Assembly: GCF_017654505.1 (NCBI RefSeq) | Contig: NC_054538.1 | Span: 47,570,489-47,634,488 of the forward strand | Direction: 5' to 3' | DNA from: Polyodon spathula | Lineage: Eukaryota; Chordata; Actinopteri; Acipenseriformes; Polyodontidae | DNA length: 64,000 nt | Shown: positions 22,030 through 32,409 of the stretch, in pieces | Layout of the letters: the number at the start of each line of letters is the position of its first letter | Position numbering within the stretch: position 1 is the stretch's first letter | Made by a program: the position numbers and the translations under genes | Notes under the pieces: model-generated | Told to the model about the DNA's origin: nothing | Seen by the model: only the letters and a program-made list of their open reading frames with translations | Databases searched by the model: none

Positions 22030-23830
22030 ATAATTTAGGAGCTTTACAAGAAAAGGCCCTTCCTTCCATGTTATTTTTATTCACCCTAGGAATAACCAGC
22101 AGCCCTGCATCCTGTGATCTAAATTTCTCATTTCTAGTTTTAGTTCTGAGTGGAGACTGCTAAAGTCTAACTCAAGTAATCCCAGAGTTTTAGTTCCAAC
22201 AACCCATTAGCATAACCTCTGTTTTATCATAATATAAAGTTTAAATTCTGAAACATCCAACACTTGATGCTTGCATGGCAAGCTGCTAATAACACCCCAA
22301 CAGAATTACTTCCTGGCTTTAAAAATAAACATAGCTGGTATCATCAGCGTAACAATGGGAGTTCACTCCATGTGTAAAGGTAACATATACAACAGAAATA
22401 ACAAAAAGACCTAAAATGAACCCCTTGAAACACCACAAACAGCGTTGATTTTGCCTCCCCAACAGAGACGAACTGAAACCTATCAGAACAACAAGGCCTG
22501 AACAAAGATCGGATACCTCCCGACAATCCCACTGAGCTTACAAGACGATTCAATAAAATGGAGTGGTATCAAAAGCAGCACTTGGATCTAGAATTAAAAC
22601 TAAAAGAAAGACAGAATTAGAACTTAACAGATTTACTACTGCAACAAGGACTGTCAATTGTGTAACTGAGTGACAACAACTCTCTCTAGAACAGGGGTTC
22701 CCAAATGTGGCCCGCAAGGCCGTTTGATCTCAAACTATTTTTATGGTCCCCAGAGATTTGAATTAAGCGGAGTTCACTGTACATACATTCAGCTCTTAGT
22801 GAAGTGGTTAGTTGTACAAGTCAAGATGCATTCTGCCTCACTACTGAAGAATAACCCACAAAAGAGTTTAATTGGTATAGTTTGAAGAGTTCCTATTTCA
22901 GTATTATCTTCTTTAATTGTTGTGACCAGGACAATGTTAGATGTGACAGCATGATATTGGTGCTCAAACCTAAGTCTGTTGTGGCACCAAGACACAGGAT
23001 AAAATACAAATACATTTCAAAGCTGCTGACGTTGCAGTGGTAGTAATATACATTCAAATACAAAAATGTATATTAAATAAAAAAGGTATGATTTGGGACA
23101 TATTTTGGTTTCATGAGTGGTACATTTTCTTGTGCCCCCCCAATCCCATGCAACCTCCAGAAACTGGCCCTCCATCACCAAAACTTTGGGAACCCCTGGT
23201 CTAGAACCTTATTTAAAAATGGCAGATTGGAGATTGGCCTTTAATTAGTAAATACTTTGGGGTCCAAATAAGTTTTCTTGAGCAATGGCTTTACCACAGC
23301 TAGCTTAAGTGCTAAGGGAACCAGAGGAAAGTGATCCATTTATAATTTGTATTAATAATATAAAAAACACATATTTAATAGTTTAGTAGGAATAGGTTCA
23401 CCAGCACGTGTAGTAGGTCATACACAGGACTAGCGCTGTCCGTTCTTGTAAGGTAATCAGGGAAAACGCCTCCACAGCAGCCTTAACCGGTTTAATTGGT
23501 ACAGTTATGGAGTAATCATCCATAAAAGGTAGAATCTGATTTCTGATGTCTTAAATAATTGCAGCTATAAGAGGAGCAAGTGTTAAGGTTGGGAGTATTA
23601 AGGGGAGGATTTACTAACTTAGCCAGGGAAGCAAAAATAAATCTAAGATTGTTTTTATTGGTTTCGATTAAATTAGAATAATTTGATCTAGCCAACAGCA
23701 GAGCCTTCCTACATTTTACCGGGTGGCTTCTTTTATATGTAAAGTAATGGACTTGCAGTTTAGAGTCCTTCCATCTACGTTCCAATTTATGACCCTCATA
23801 TTTCAAATTACGAGTCATATTATTAAATCA
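22030..23830 (-). pseudogene. L2-like LINE reverse transcriptase remnant, split by a hAT MITE
   Basis: On the minus strand, in order: the basic linker upstream of RT (23818-23516, containing WKDSKLQVHYFTYKRS), RPISNLPFLNKVLE just before the insertion (about 23199-23260), SAAFDT (about 22580), SDRFQFVSVGEAKS (22460-22490), YADDTS (about 22340-22356, the catalytic Asp pair) and NKTEVMLMG (about 22200-22225). The order matches L2/Rex-type LINEs. The element at 22692-23198 interrupts it, and stops and frameshifts are frequent. It is a different LINE from the CR1 family here, which reads FADDT. Confidence 0.7.
22692..23198. mobile_element. hAT (Charlie-like) MITE inserted in the L2-like LINE
   Basis: Ends CAGGGGTTCCCAAA and TTTGGGAACCCCTG are perfect inverted repeats. 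The 8-bp flanks are CTCTAGAA (22684-22691) and GTCTAGAA (23199-23206), a near-perfect hAT target duplication. It is 507 bp without a transposase. Removing it rejoins the LINE reading across the site. Confidence 0.85.
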
Positions 23831-24854
23831 AAGCGAGCTTCTTTTTAAAAGACACTCATCTGGTGCTACAGTATCTAAGATATGGTCAAGTACTCAAAAT
23901 AAGCATAAAAAGTCTATCAGTAGCAGTCTATAAGTGATATAATTAGAGCTGTGGAAGGCTTTCGGTTTTAGAATAAGCCTCTTCCTAAATGATTCAAGCC
24001 TGATTTGCAATTGTCATTGTTTAATGTTACTGTTACTGTAACATGCTTGCAGAATCAACAACGTGCCCTTGTGGGCCTGGTATACCAGGGGTGCCCTTGA
24101 CAATATGTACATGGAGAAAAGAAGTACTGGTAAAACATACAGGTACTAGTCATGATAGTTTGTTATCTGGGGCCTGGGTATCAGTTACTATTGCTAGTCA
24201 ATTGTATTTTCTTTCTGATATTTGCTTAGGATGGGCGTATAAAAAAAAGTATGTCAGTAACAGCTTTAAGTGTAAAATTTGATCTATCAGTACATTGAAA
24301 AAGTTGAAGACCAGACAGACAATTTGTCAAACCACCAGAAAAAAATACAACAGGTGCATTTACTGGTTAAAAACAAACTGGAAGTTGCCCACAAAAAATT
24401 TACAAAGTCAACAGTATTACAGAATAGTAAAATATGAATTAGCAGTGTAATATTTAATCAGTTCTCCAGATATATGCAAACATGTCAGTGTGATGTACAG
24501 ACAGAAAGAATCTAAGATTTTAAATTTTTAGATTCTGCGGGGGGGGGGGGGGGATTCAGGCCAGAGATTTTTCATTGACCTTCATTGGTATTTCTAAAAC
24601 AATGGCATCTTTAAGAGTAGGCTGACCTAATGAGGTGCTCTGGCTAAGGCTTCCCATAACTAAGCCTCCAAAGTCCAAGTAGTAACCAGGCCCAGCCTTG
24701 TTCAGGTTCTGAAATATGATGCTTGCAGATTTTAAAAGGGGGGGGGGGGGGATTGCATAAAAAAAGGAACTACAAACAAATATAATACCAACAGGTGATT
24801 CCAGAGTAAAAAGGGTTAAGTATACTATGAAAACAAATCAGGAACACTTCTTAC
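23831..24854. other. Intronic sequence downstream of the ADCY3 exon
   Basis: No repeat or gene recognised. It contains G-runs of about 16 (24538-24553) and 12 or more (24738-24750), each G-quadruplex-capable on the plus strand. Confidence 0.5.
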
Positions 24855-25529
24855 CTGTCTGACGAGCGCCAGCCCTTCTATAGCCTCCTGCTGCTGCTGA
24901 GCTATGGTGACTCCCAGGACCAGTGTGTGGATTCCACAGGAAACAGTTGTTATCAGCACGATGGGCATAAGGCGGAGGGGTAATGTGAGGAAGAAGGAGA
25001 ATATGAAGAAGGCCTGCCAGCCCACAGTGTCGCTGGCCTGGTGGAAGTGGGCAAAGTTGAGCCCCAAGTACGAGAAGATCTGAGCGGCGATGAGGATCCA
25101 GAGGGCATAGGGCACCACCTTGCGTGAGATGCGGTCTGGGAGCAATCTAAACTTGCACAGTAGATACAGGAGAATGTGGGCAACCAGACCAAAGGAGGCC
25201 ACCAGTGTGGAGGCCAGCTTGTTATTGGTGTACACCACAGCACACATCACAATGATGTAGCAGTCAAACAACGCGGCAAACACGACCAAGACCAGTAGGG
25301 TCTCATGACGCTGCCGTCGGAAATAGGTCTGGTAGAGGTTTTCTAGGGACTCTGGGGCAAAGGTCAGCCTCATAAATCGAGGCAGACACAAACAGTAACC
25401 GGAATTCCGCACAGTCACCTCATGGTTCCGCCCCACTCCATGCTCTGGGTCTGAGGGCAGGCTCACAGAGTAATCAGCAGAGTACTCTGCAGAATACTCC
25501 GGCTCGGAGAAGGCACGGTTTCGTGGCAT
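24855..25529 (-). CDS. adcy3: Adenylate cyclase type 3, first coding exon
   Basis: The 225 codons encode the N-terminus of the membrane adenylate cyclase that makes cAMP from ATP, best known from olfactory and primary cilia. The start [18 protein letters not shown] and the later [15 protein letters not shown] and [11 protein letters not shown] segments match vertebrate ADCY3 as I know it. A cytosolic N-terminus of about 75 residues is followed by hydrophobic helices at roughly 80-102, 107-128, 140-163 and 170-210, i.e. most of the first six-helix bundle. It ends LALVRQ at the donor: GTAAG on the minus strand begins at 24854, phase 0. A candidate acceptor (TTTTCCCAG, AG at 25537-25538) lies just upstream of the ATG, so a separate non-coding first exon is likely. 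The catalytic C1 and C2 domains are encoded by exons outside this window. Confidence 0.95.
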
Positions 25530-25758
25530 TTTGTAACTGGGAAAACTACAACTCCAATGGTTATTCTGTTTATATATGTATGTCTGACATGTATAAAGGA
25601 TTATCCTCTAACATTTTCCAAACATTTTTACAACTTGTTCCAAACCCAACTACTCAGTTTACCAATCACCTGTTCAAATTAGTCAAATACAAAAACTATA
25701 CATGTAAACAGGACTTAACTGTAAACAGGGCCAGCTTTCTCAAACAAACAAAAAAATT
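25530..25758 (-). other. ADCY3 5' flank: short UTR and upstream intron candidate
   Basis: Seven bases of possible 5' UTR (25530-25536) precede the ATG if the AG at 25537-25538 is a splice acceptor; the tract before it on the minus strand is only moderately pyrimidine-rich. If it is not used, this stretch is continuous 5' UTR. No other coding sequence is visible. Confidence 0.4.
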
Positions 25759-25759
25759 A

Positions 25760-25828
<69 letters not shown>

Positions 25829-25851
25829 TATATATATATATATATATATAC
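25759..25851. repeat. (TA)n microsatellite
   Basis: About 90 bp of nearly perfect TA dinucleotides with two small interruptions near 25820-25830, about 230 bp upstream of the ADCY3 start codon. Confidence 0.95.
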
Positions 25852-28131
25852 AGGAATTTTTTCCTGAAAAAAGGAAAAGTTTTAGTCCACCTTCAAAATG
25901 AAAGTAAATGTACTTATTTAGAATTGTTCAGTTAATATATTGTTCCTATATTTGTGTAAGTATGAATTTGTGAAAGAAATACTACAGACTTCTGGATTCA
26001 CAATGGTCCACCTTAAATATTTTATATAAATGCTATAATTTTTTTATTTATTTTTTTAAGAAATACACTAATATAAATGCAGGTTTAAATTGCTGGGGGG
26101 TTCGATTCTCTGGATTTGTAAAAGAATAGAGGGTTTTAAATTTCTACCTTAATCGATTGGTTGTAAAAATCCTTGGAAATAAACAGTTTTGAATATAATG
26201 TGCAATTATTCAAATAAGTCCACTCATATTGTGCTGTCTATTCATAATCCGTCTGTTTATCTCGGAACAACAGCTGCACAAAAACATCATACCACAATGT
26301 CAAAAAATGTATATATTCAAAAATCCATAATGCTGCTCACAGCTGTTTTAGTATTCAGCTGGTAATCGTTTGCATCTTAGGTTTTCTCCAAAGACCTTTC
26401 TGTGAATTTCAGTTTAGAATGGCAAGTGTTGTTTGTTTTTAGTACAACGCGGGTCTGGACATTTTATTCCTAACGATGTGCTTTCCTGAAGCCGTCGGGG
26501 CCGCCTGTGTTTCCATGGCAAAGATTCGTGATACCATTAAAGCAATACGTGCATATTAAGGTGTTAAATGCATATATACACAAATAGTAGTTTTCTCATG
26601 CAGTTTGTTTGCTTCATGTCAGATGACAAACAAATACATTTCCTTATTTTTGTATTTGCGTCTAGATGTTCGTAAAGCCCAATTTCCACACCGAGATGGA
26701 CTCTGCGCCCCTGGCTTAGATTCTCTCTCGAATAATACTCCGCCAACCAATCAAACCTTCACCTAGTCCGACCAGTAGCCAACATTATTGATAGATCCAA
26801 AAAAATAGCGAAAGGCCAGATAAGGTCGGAATCTTTCTAATTCTGTTAACGATACAGAAAGGCAATATTCCAGACATAAACGCTGGGCAGTTGCTGGATT
26901 CACTCCTGGTCGCTGCTGAAAAACAGGCTGTGCACCCACCCACCCTCAGAACAAACGTGTCCAACACCACTTTTAAAGTAAAAAATATAGCATTTACATC
27001 TTTAGCTTTAGACAAACAATCGACCATTTCATTTCTTGACAAAAAAAAAAAAATAGTCCAAAAGCAGGTCAAAGAAGAAGGATCAGTCTGAATAGTCGAC
27101 ACAGATTTTAAAACATTGCTATTCCTTGCACATCTCCCCTGGCTGAATTAAACGTGCGGTCATTTTTATCCCAGTTGCCTCAAAGCAAATATTTATTTTT
27201 CATTATAAAAAAAAACAAACAAAAAAAACAGATATAAATTGTATCCGCGTGGACGGGTGGCCCATCCGACTGGAGTCCACCTGAATTCCTTTCTGCTTTT
27301 CTGTCTCTATGTGTGTCAGCTCTGCCAGCTGTGCTGAAACAGCAGGTATCCGTTTTTCCTTGTTGATTTCGGTGAAAGGCAACAGCTAGCTAGTTTGTCT
27401 GTCTGTCTGTCTCTCTCGCTCTCTTACAAAATAAAAGTACAATCATCACATCAAATCATTACAGAAAACAAATCTATATAAAAAAAAAAAAAATACAAAA
27501 ATATTTAAATAGCTCCTACTGGAGTCTGTTAAGCGCTGTGGTTTATTGGGGCTGTCTGTCTCAGCTCATGACGCTGTCTAGGCGGCGGAAGCATTTTTAC
27601 AATGGAGGGAGCCGAGGGGGGAGGACGGGGGGGCGGGAAAGGGGAGGGGGGCTCCCTTTCCCCTCCCCCCGAGGAGCCACGATAAAAATCACAAAGGGTC
27701 GATTTGTGTTAAGTAACTCAATATAAATTTTATATAATTCTGGATGGATTCAGCACCGTAAATATAAGTTAACGGTTAACGCTGGTTTTGTAATTTTTAG
27801 TTCGACTTCTACATCACAATTAACGGAATATAATTCCAGTAATTTTCCGGCAGTGTGCAAAATAAAAGAATAAGTCTACAAAGCCAGACTTCGCCGTCTT
27901 TGCACTGACTTTTGATGATTTTCTTAATTCAGATGTACCGGTCTGAAGCGGCAGAAACGTGAAATAACTAGAATTATTTTTAAATTGAGATTTTATGTAA
28001 ATGTGTAAGTAGAACTGTTTTACAGTAAATATTTAGTAAATAAAAGAAAAGGCGAGCCTAGACATATCAGTGTTCATTTACAGGTCACGGGTATTGCACT
28101 TCAAACAGAATCTGCCAAGCATGGTATATAC
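25852..28131. other. ADCY3 upstream region, no coding sequence recognised
   Basis: Mostly AT-rich. It contains a GC-rich block at 27540-27690 (listed separately) and short CT/TCTG repeats near 27395-27425. A non-coding first exon of ADCY3 could be here, but I cannot place it from sequence alone. Confidence 0.4.
27540..27690. promoter_or_regulatory. GC-rich purine/pyrimidine block, candidate promoter
   Basis: The only clearly GC-rich, CpG-containing stretch for several kilobases upstream of the ADCY3 exon. It includes a G-rich strand segment with several runs of three to seven G (27614-27651) followed by a C-rich segment (27652-27670). It lacks a TATA box at an obvious place, which is common for CpG promoters. 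The promoter call is inference from position and composition. Confidence 0.35.
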
Positions 28132-28416
28132 CAGTGGTTCCTAAACTGGTCCTGGGGCCTACTGTGTCTACTGCTTTTCATTCCAACTGAGCTGTCAATT
28201 ACTTAACTAGACCCTTAACTGAACTGATAATTTGCTTAATTAGACCTTTTATTGTTTTCAGCTCATAACAATTGCATATTTCAAGTTAGCTATAACATTT
28301 TATAACTTGAACTCTGCAACTGTTTAAGAACTGAAAACAATTTAAAAGGTCTAGTTAAAGTGAGAACTCAGTTGGAATGAAAACCAGCGAACACAGTGGG
28401 CTCCCAGGAACCACTG
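28132..28416. mobile_element. hAT-like MITE
   Basis: Inverted ends CAGTGGTTCCTAAACTGG and, read inward from the right, CAGTGGTTCCTGGGAGCC. A second inverted block, TTTTCATTCCAACTGAG, lies inside each end. Flanks GTATATAC (28124-28131) and CTCTATAC (28417-28424) agree at 6 of 8 positions. It is 285 bp long and non-coding. Confidence 0.8.
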
Positions 28417-29149
28417 CTCTATACAGCACTGAGAAACACCTTTTTTTTTTGTTGTTTGTTTTTTTTTTTTTTTAAACTGTTGCACTTTCATTTTGCTTGA
28501 ATGCAAATACTTGCTGAACACGTGAGCGTTCCCTAGCAGCACTCACTTGATGCGTTGTGAGATCTGAGACGTTACTTGAGTGCACTTTTGTGTTTGTCTA
28601 AGTATTTAAGATACGATTAGCGAAAGTAAGAAAAGTTTTAGTAGTTACAAATATCTCGTAGATTACATGTGTTTGTGCTAATCGTGCTGTTTGTTCAGTA
28701 ACCTATTCACAGTGTGCTGTAGTAATCCTTTTTAAGGATTTGTATGTCTTCAGTGTTCCCAGATGGATTTTATGGGCATGGTCTTAAGCGTGTCTCAGCT
28801 GCTGTACTGTATCAATAAATCTGTCATTTCCTTTGATAAATCATTGCAAAAACAATATCTTATAGCTTTATTAAACTACGTAATCAGTTAGTTTTTTCTC
28901 TTTTGCAGTTGTAGTTTTTGTTTTGTACTTTGGAAACATGAAAGATAAACAGATACATATATTAAAGTAGACTGAAAACCCGGCACACACCTCAAAATAT
29001 CCAAGCAAATGAGTTGGCTGCCTCTGTGCAAGCTGTGGTTTTATTAATTCGCCTCTATTTTTGACTTAATTTATATTATCTATTTAATAAAGTGTGACTA
29101 TTACTTTTTTCCTTTATAAAATTTGGAATCAGTAGTTATTTTACCTTAG
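28417..29149. other. AT-rich spacer
   Basis: No gene or repeat boundary recognised apart from a T-rich tract at 28441-28474. Confidence 0.4.
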
Positions 29150-29178
29150 GATTTGCATAAACTAGTAAGTATGCTAGA

Positions 29179-29994
29179 ATGGAGCTGGAAGAAATGAGAC
29201 AGCAACAGGATCTTGAGGAACTGGCACACCCACAATTCATGGAAGTCTGCATCACCCCTAACAGACTGAAAGCCACCAGGGAGATAGAAGGTCAGAACAG
29301 CTGGGTTCAGGTAGGCAGAAGCAGAGAAAAAAAGAAACTTCCTCAAACACAACCACCAGAAATCAAAACAACCAACAGATTTGAGTCACTTCAGAATTTT
29401 GATGAGCAGAACCAACAACAAGAGAATGAAAGGAACAACATCCAGGACCCTAGTGACAGTGGTGACCAGACAGCAAAAAGAAGGGAGGTCATGATTGTTG
29501 GGGACTCCATATTGAGAAACACAGCAAGTTCAATTCGCAGTTTGGACCCCCTTACTACAACAGTGTGCTGCCTTCCGGGAGCCTCGGTCAAGCACATCAC
29601 TGAGAACATGGACAGGCTCCTAGAATGAACAGGAGACGACCCGGTAGTAGTCATCCACATCGGTACAAACAATATTGGAAGAGACAGACCAAAATCCCTG
29701 CAAAACAAATTCAGAGAGCTAGGAAGGAAATTAAAAGAGAAAACCAAAACTGTGGTATTTTCTGGTATACTACCCGCACCTTGCAAAGGACCATATGGAC
29801 AGCTGGAAATAATTAATCAAAACGCATGGCTGAAGACGTGGAGCACACGGGAAGGCTTCAACTATCTTGATCATTGGACCACATTCTACAACGAGGACTA
29901 TCTGTATAGACGGGATGGACTGCATTTAAATAACAAGGGAACCAGTCTACTCGGAGAAAAGATCCTCGAGCAGGTTCAGAAGCATTTAAACTAG
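29179..29994 (+). pseudogene. CR1 ORF1 (coiled coil plus SGNH esterase), one premature stop
   Basis: Encodes the coiled coil from MELEEMRQQQ and the esterase block I (VGDSIL). A TGA at 29626-29628 interrupts it after MDRLLE, replacing a conserved Arg or Gln codon. The rest, including GTNN, LPAPCKGPYGQLEIIN and RRDGLHLN, continues in frame to the stop at 29992-29994. That stop is preceded by TTTAAAC (29985-29991), as in copies A, D and G. Confidence 0.85.
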
Positions 29995-30149
29995 AAAGGA
30001 AGGGGGGAGAAATCAACAAAGAAAACAGAAGGGAGACCGCATCAAAACAAGAACAACAACTCAGGTAAGACAACCATTAAATGTATTTATCTAAATGCTA
30101 GACGTATCAGAAACAAAATTCTAGAACTTGAAGCTACTGCACTAACAGG

Positions 30150-31772
30150 TAATTTGTCAAGGCACCGACTAGAGGAGAGGCATGCCTTGATTTAATCTTT
30201 TCAAATAACGAAGACAGAATAACTAAAACAGAGGTCAGAGAACCACTGGCAAACTCAGACCACAACATGGTCTCATTTGAAGTGTTTTTTAAATCCCCAA
30301 AAGTAATGACTAAAGCTAAGGTTTACAATTTTAGAAAAGCAAACTATGAAGGTATGAAACAGAGACTAACAGAAGTAGATTGGAGTAAAATAGAGAAAAC
30401 ACCCACAGAAGAAGGATGGTTGTTCTTCAAAAATGTAGTACTAGAGGCGCAAAACAATTATATCCCTAAAGTAGACAAATCTAAATGTAAAACTAAATTG
30501 CCAAAATGGTTTAATAGATCAATTAAAACAAATATTCAGCGAAAAAAGGCACTTTACAGAGCATTAAAAAAGGACCAAAAAGAAAGTACGCAGAAAGAGT
30601 ACACAGAACTGCAAACGCAAGTCAAAAAGGAAGTTAGAAAGGCCAAGAGAGAAATAGAAATGAACATTGCTAAGGGAGCTAAAACCAATTCCAAAATGTT
30701 TTTCCAATATTACAACAGCAAGCGAACATTCAAAGAGGAGATTAAATGTTTAAGAGATACAAATGGCAAAATCGTAGAGGAAGAAAAAAAAATATATTAA
30801 ATGATTACTTTTCACAAGTTTTTACAAAGGAAGATACTGACAACATGCCCCACATGTCATCCAGTTCCTATCCAGTTTTAAATAACTTTAGCATAACTGA
30901 GGCAGAAGTGTTAAAGGGACTAGGAGCTCTTAAAATAAACAAATCCCCTGGGCCGGATGAGATCCTCCCAGTAGTACTCAAAGAAATGAAAGAAGTAATT
31001 TACAAACCGCTAACCAAAATCATGCAGCAGTCTCTTGACACAGGGGTGGTACCGACAGACTGGAAAATTGCAAACGTAATACCGATCCACAAAAAGGGAA
31101 ACAAAACTGAACCAGGTAACTACAGACCAGTAAGCCTGACTTCTATTATATGCAAACTTATGGAAACTATAATAAGATCCAAAATGGAAAATTACCTATA
31201 TGGTAACAGGGTCCTGGGAGACAGTCAACATGGTTTTAGGAAAGGGAGATCGTGTCTAACTAACTTGCTTGATTTTTTTGAGGATGCAACATCGATAATG
31301 GATAATTGCAAAGCATATGACATGGTTTATTTAAATTTCCAGAAAGCTTTTGACAAAGTCCCGCACAAAAGATTAATTCTCAAACTGAACGCAGTTGGGA
31401 TTCAAGGAAATGCATGTACATGGATTAGGGAGTGGTTAACATGTAGAAAACAGAAAGTACTGATTAGAGGAAAAACCTCAGAATGGAGTGTGGTAACCAG
31501 TGGAGTACCACAGGGATCAGTATTAGGTCCTCTGCTATTCCTAATCTACATTAATGATTTAGATTCTGGTATAGTAAGCAAACTTGTTAAATTTGCAGAC
31601 GACACAAAAGTAGGAGGAGTGGCAAACACTGTTGCAGCAGCAAAGGTCATTCAAAATGATCTAGACAAGATTCAGAACTGGGCAGACACATGGCAAATGG
31701 CATTTAATAGAGAAAAATGTAAGGTACTGCACGCAGGAAATAAAAATGTGCATTATAAATATCATATGGGAG
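30150..31772 (+). pseudogene. CR1 ORF2, endonuclease deleted, RT largely open
   Basis: 30267-30800 encodes the endonuclease end and the linker rich in Lys/Glu (WFNRSIKTNIQRKKALYRAL). A frameshift lies in the A-run at 30784-30795. 30746-31772 encodes RT: SPGPDEILP, NYRPVSLTSIICKL, GFRKGRSCL, QKAFDKVPH, SGVPQGSVLGPLLFLIYIND and FADDTK. The LTR element interrupts the frame at 31772; the RT C-terminus follows at 34823. Confidence 0.88.
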
Positions 31773-32409
31773 TGTAACAAAGTGCCCGCCCCTGTGTATA
31801 TTATCTGTTATGTGTTGCGTGTGGTGTGTTTAAATGTTGGTGTATAGACATTGGTACACGGGATATAAACGGGTCTGTGTAACACGAGTGTTTAAAAATG
31901 TATATGTGTATTTAGGCACGAGGATTGCACAGCACTTCACGTGCAAGTAAAATGTAGTAATATGTGAGCACGGGGAATTGCACTTTATTAATTCACGTGC
32001 TGGGATTCAAGTGAATAATTAATTGGTAATTGAATCCCAGCACAATAGTATATATAGATGCACGTTGTCACATACTGCGGTTGGGTGTTCGGTGAGCGGA
32101 GAACGGGATTGGAGACGGAGGAAATAAGCAGTAGTAGTAGTAATGATAAGAGGAGAAAGTATCCGCTCACCGTGTTTGTCAGTGTCTGTGCGTGCACCGT
32201 TTTGTTAAGTTTAGTCTGTTTTCGTTTGTCTATTTATTTTGGCGTAGAGTGCCGTGTCCTGTGTTTTTCGTGTTTGTGTAAACCTTTTATTTTGTATTAA
32301 ACCGGCGCCAACAGGCGTCTTCATCACTTCATTTCATCCGTCCTGTGTTTTGTGAATTTCATTACTTTTCCTGGCTCTGACGCCGCCCACTTCGGCCGTC
32401 TCTGTGACA
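31773..32409 (+). repeat. 5' LTR of the young element
   Basis: 637 bp, TGTAACAAAG to TCTGTGACA. A TATATATA box at 32049-32056 and an ATTAAA poly-A signal at 32296-32301 give a U3-R-U5-like order. An inverted repeat (GTGCTGGGATTCAA / TTGAATCCCAGCAC) at 31997-32042 could form a hairpin in U3. The first open frame of the internal region begins in its last 60 bp. Confidence 0.9.

Noticed and set aside
24855..25529. Other adenylate cyclase isoforms for the exon
   Set aside because: The N-terminal sequence [19 protein letters not shown] and the [11 protein letters not shown] segment fit ADCY3 specifically.
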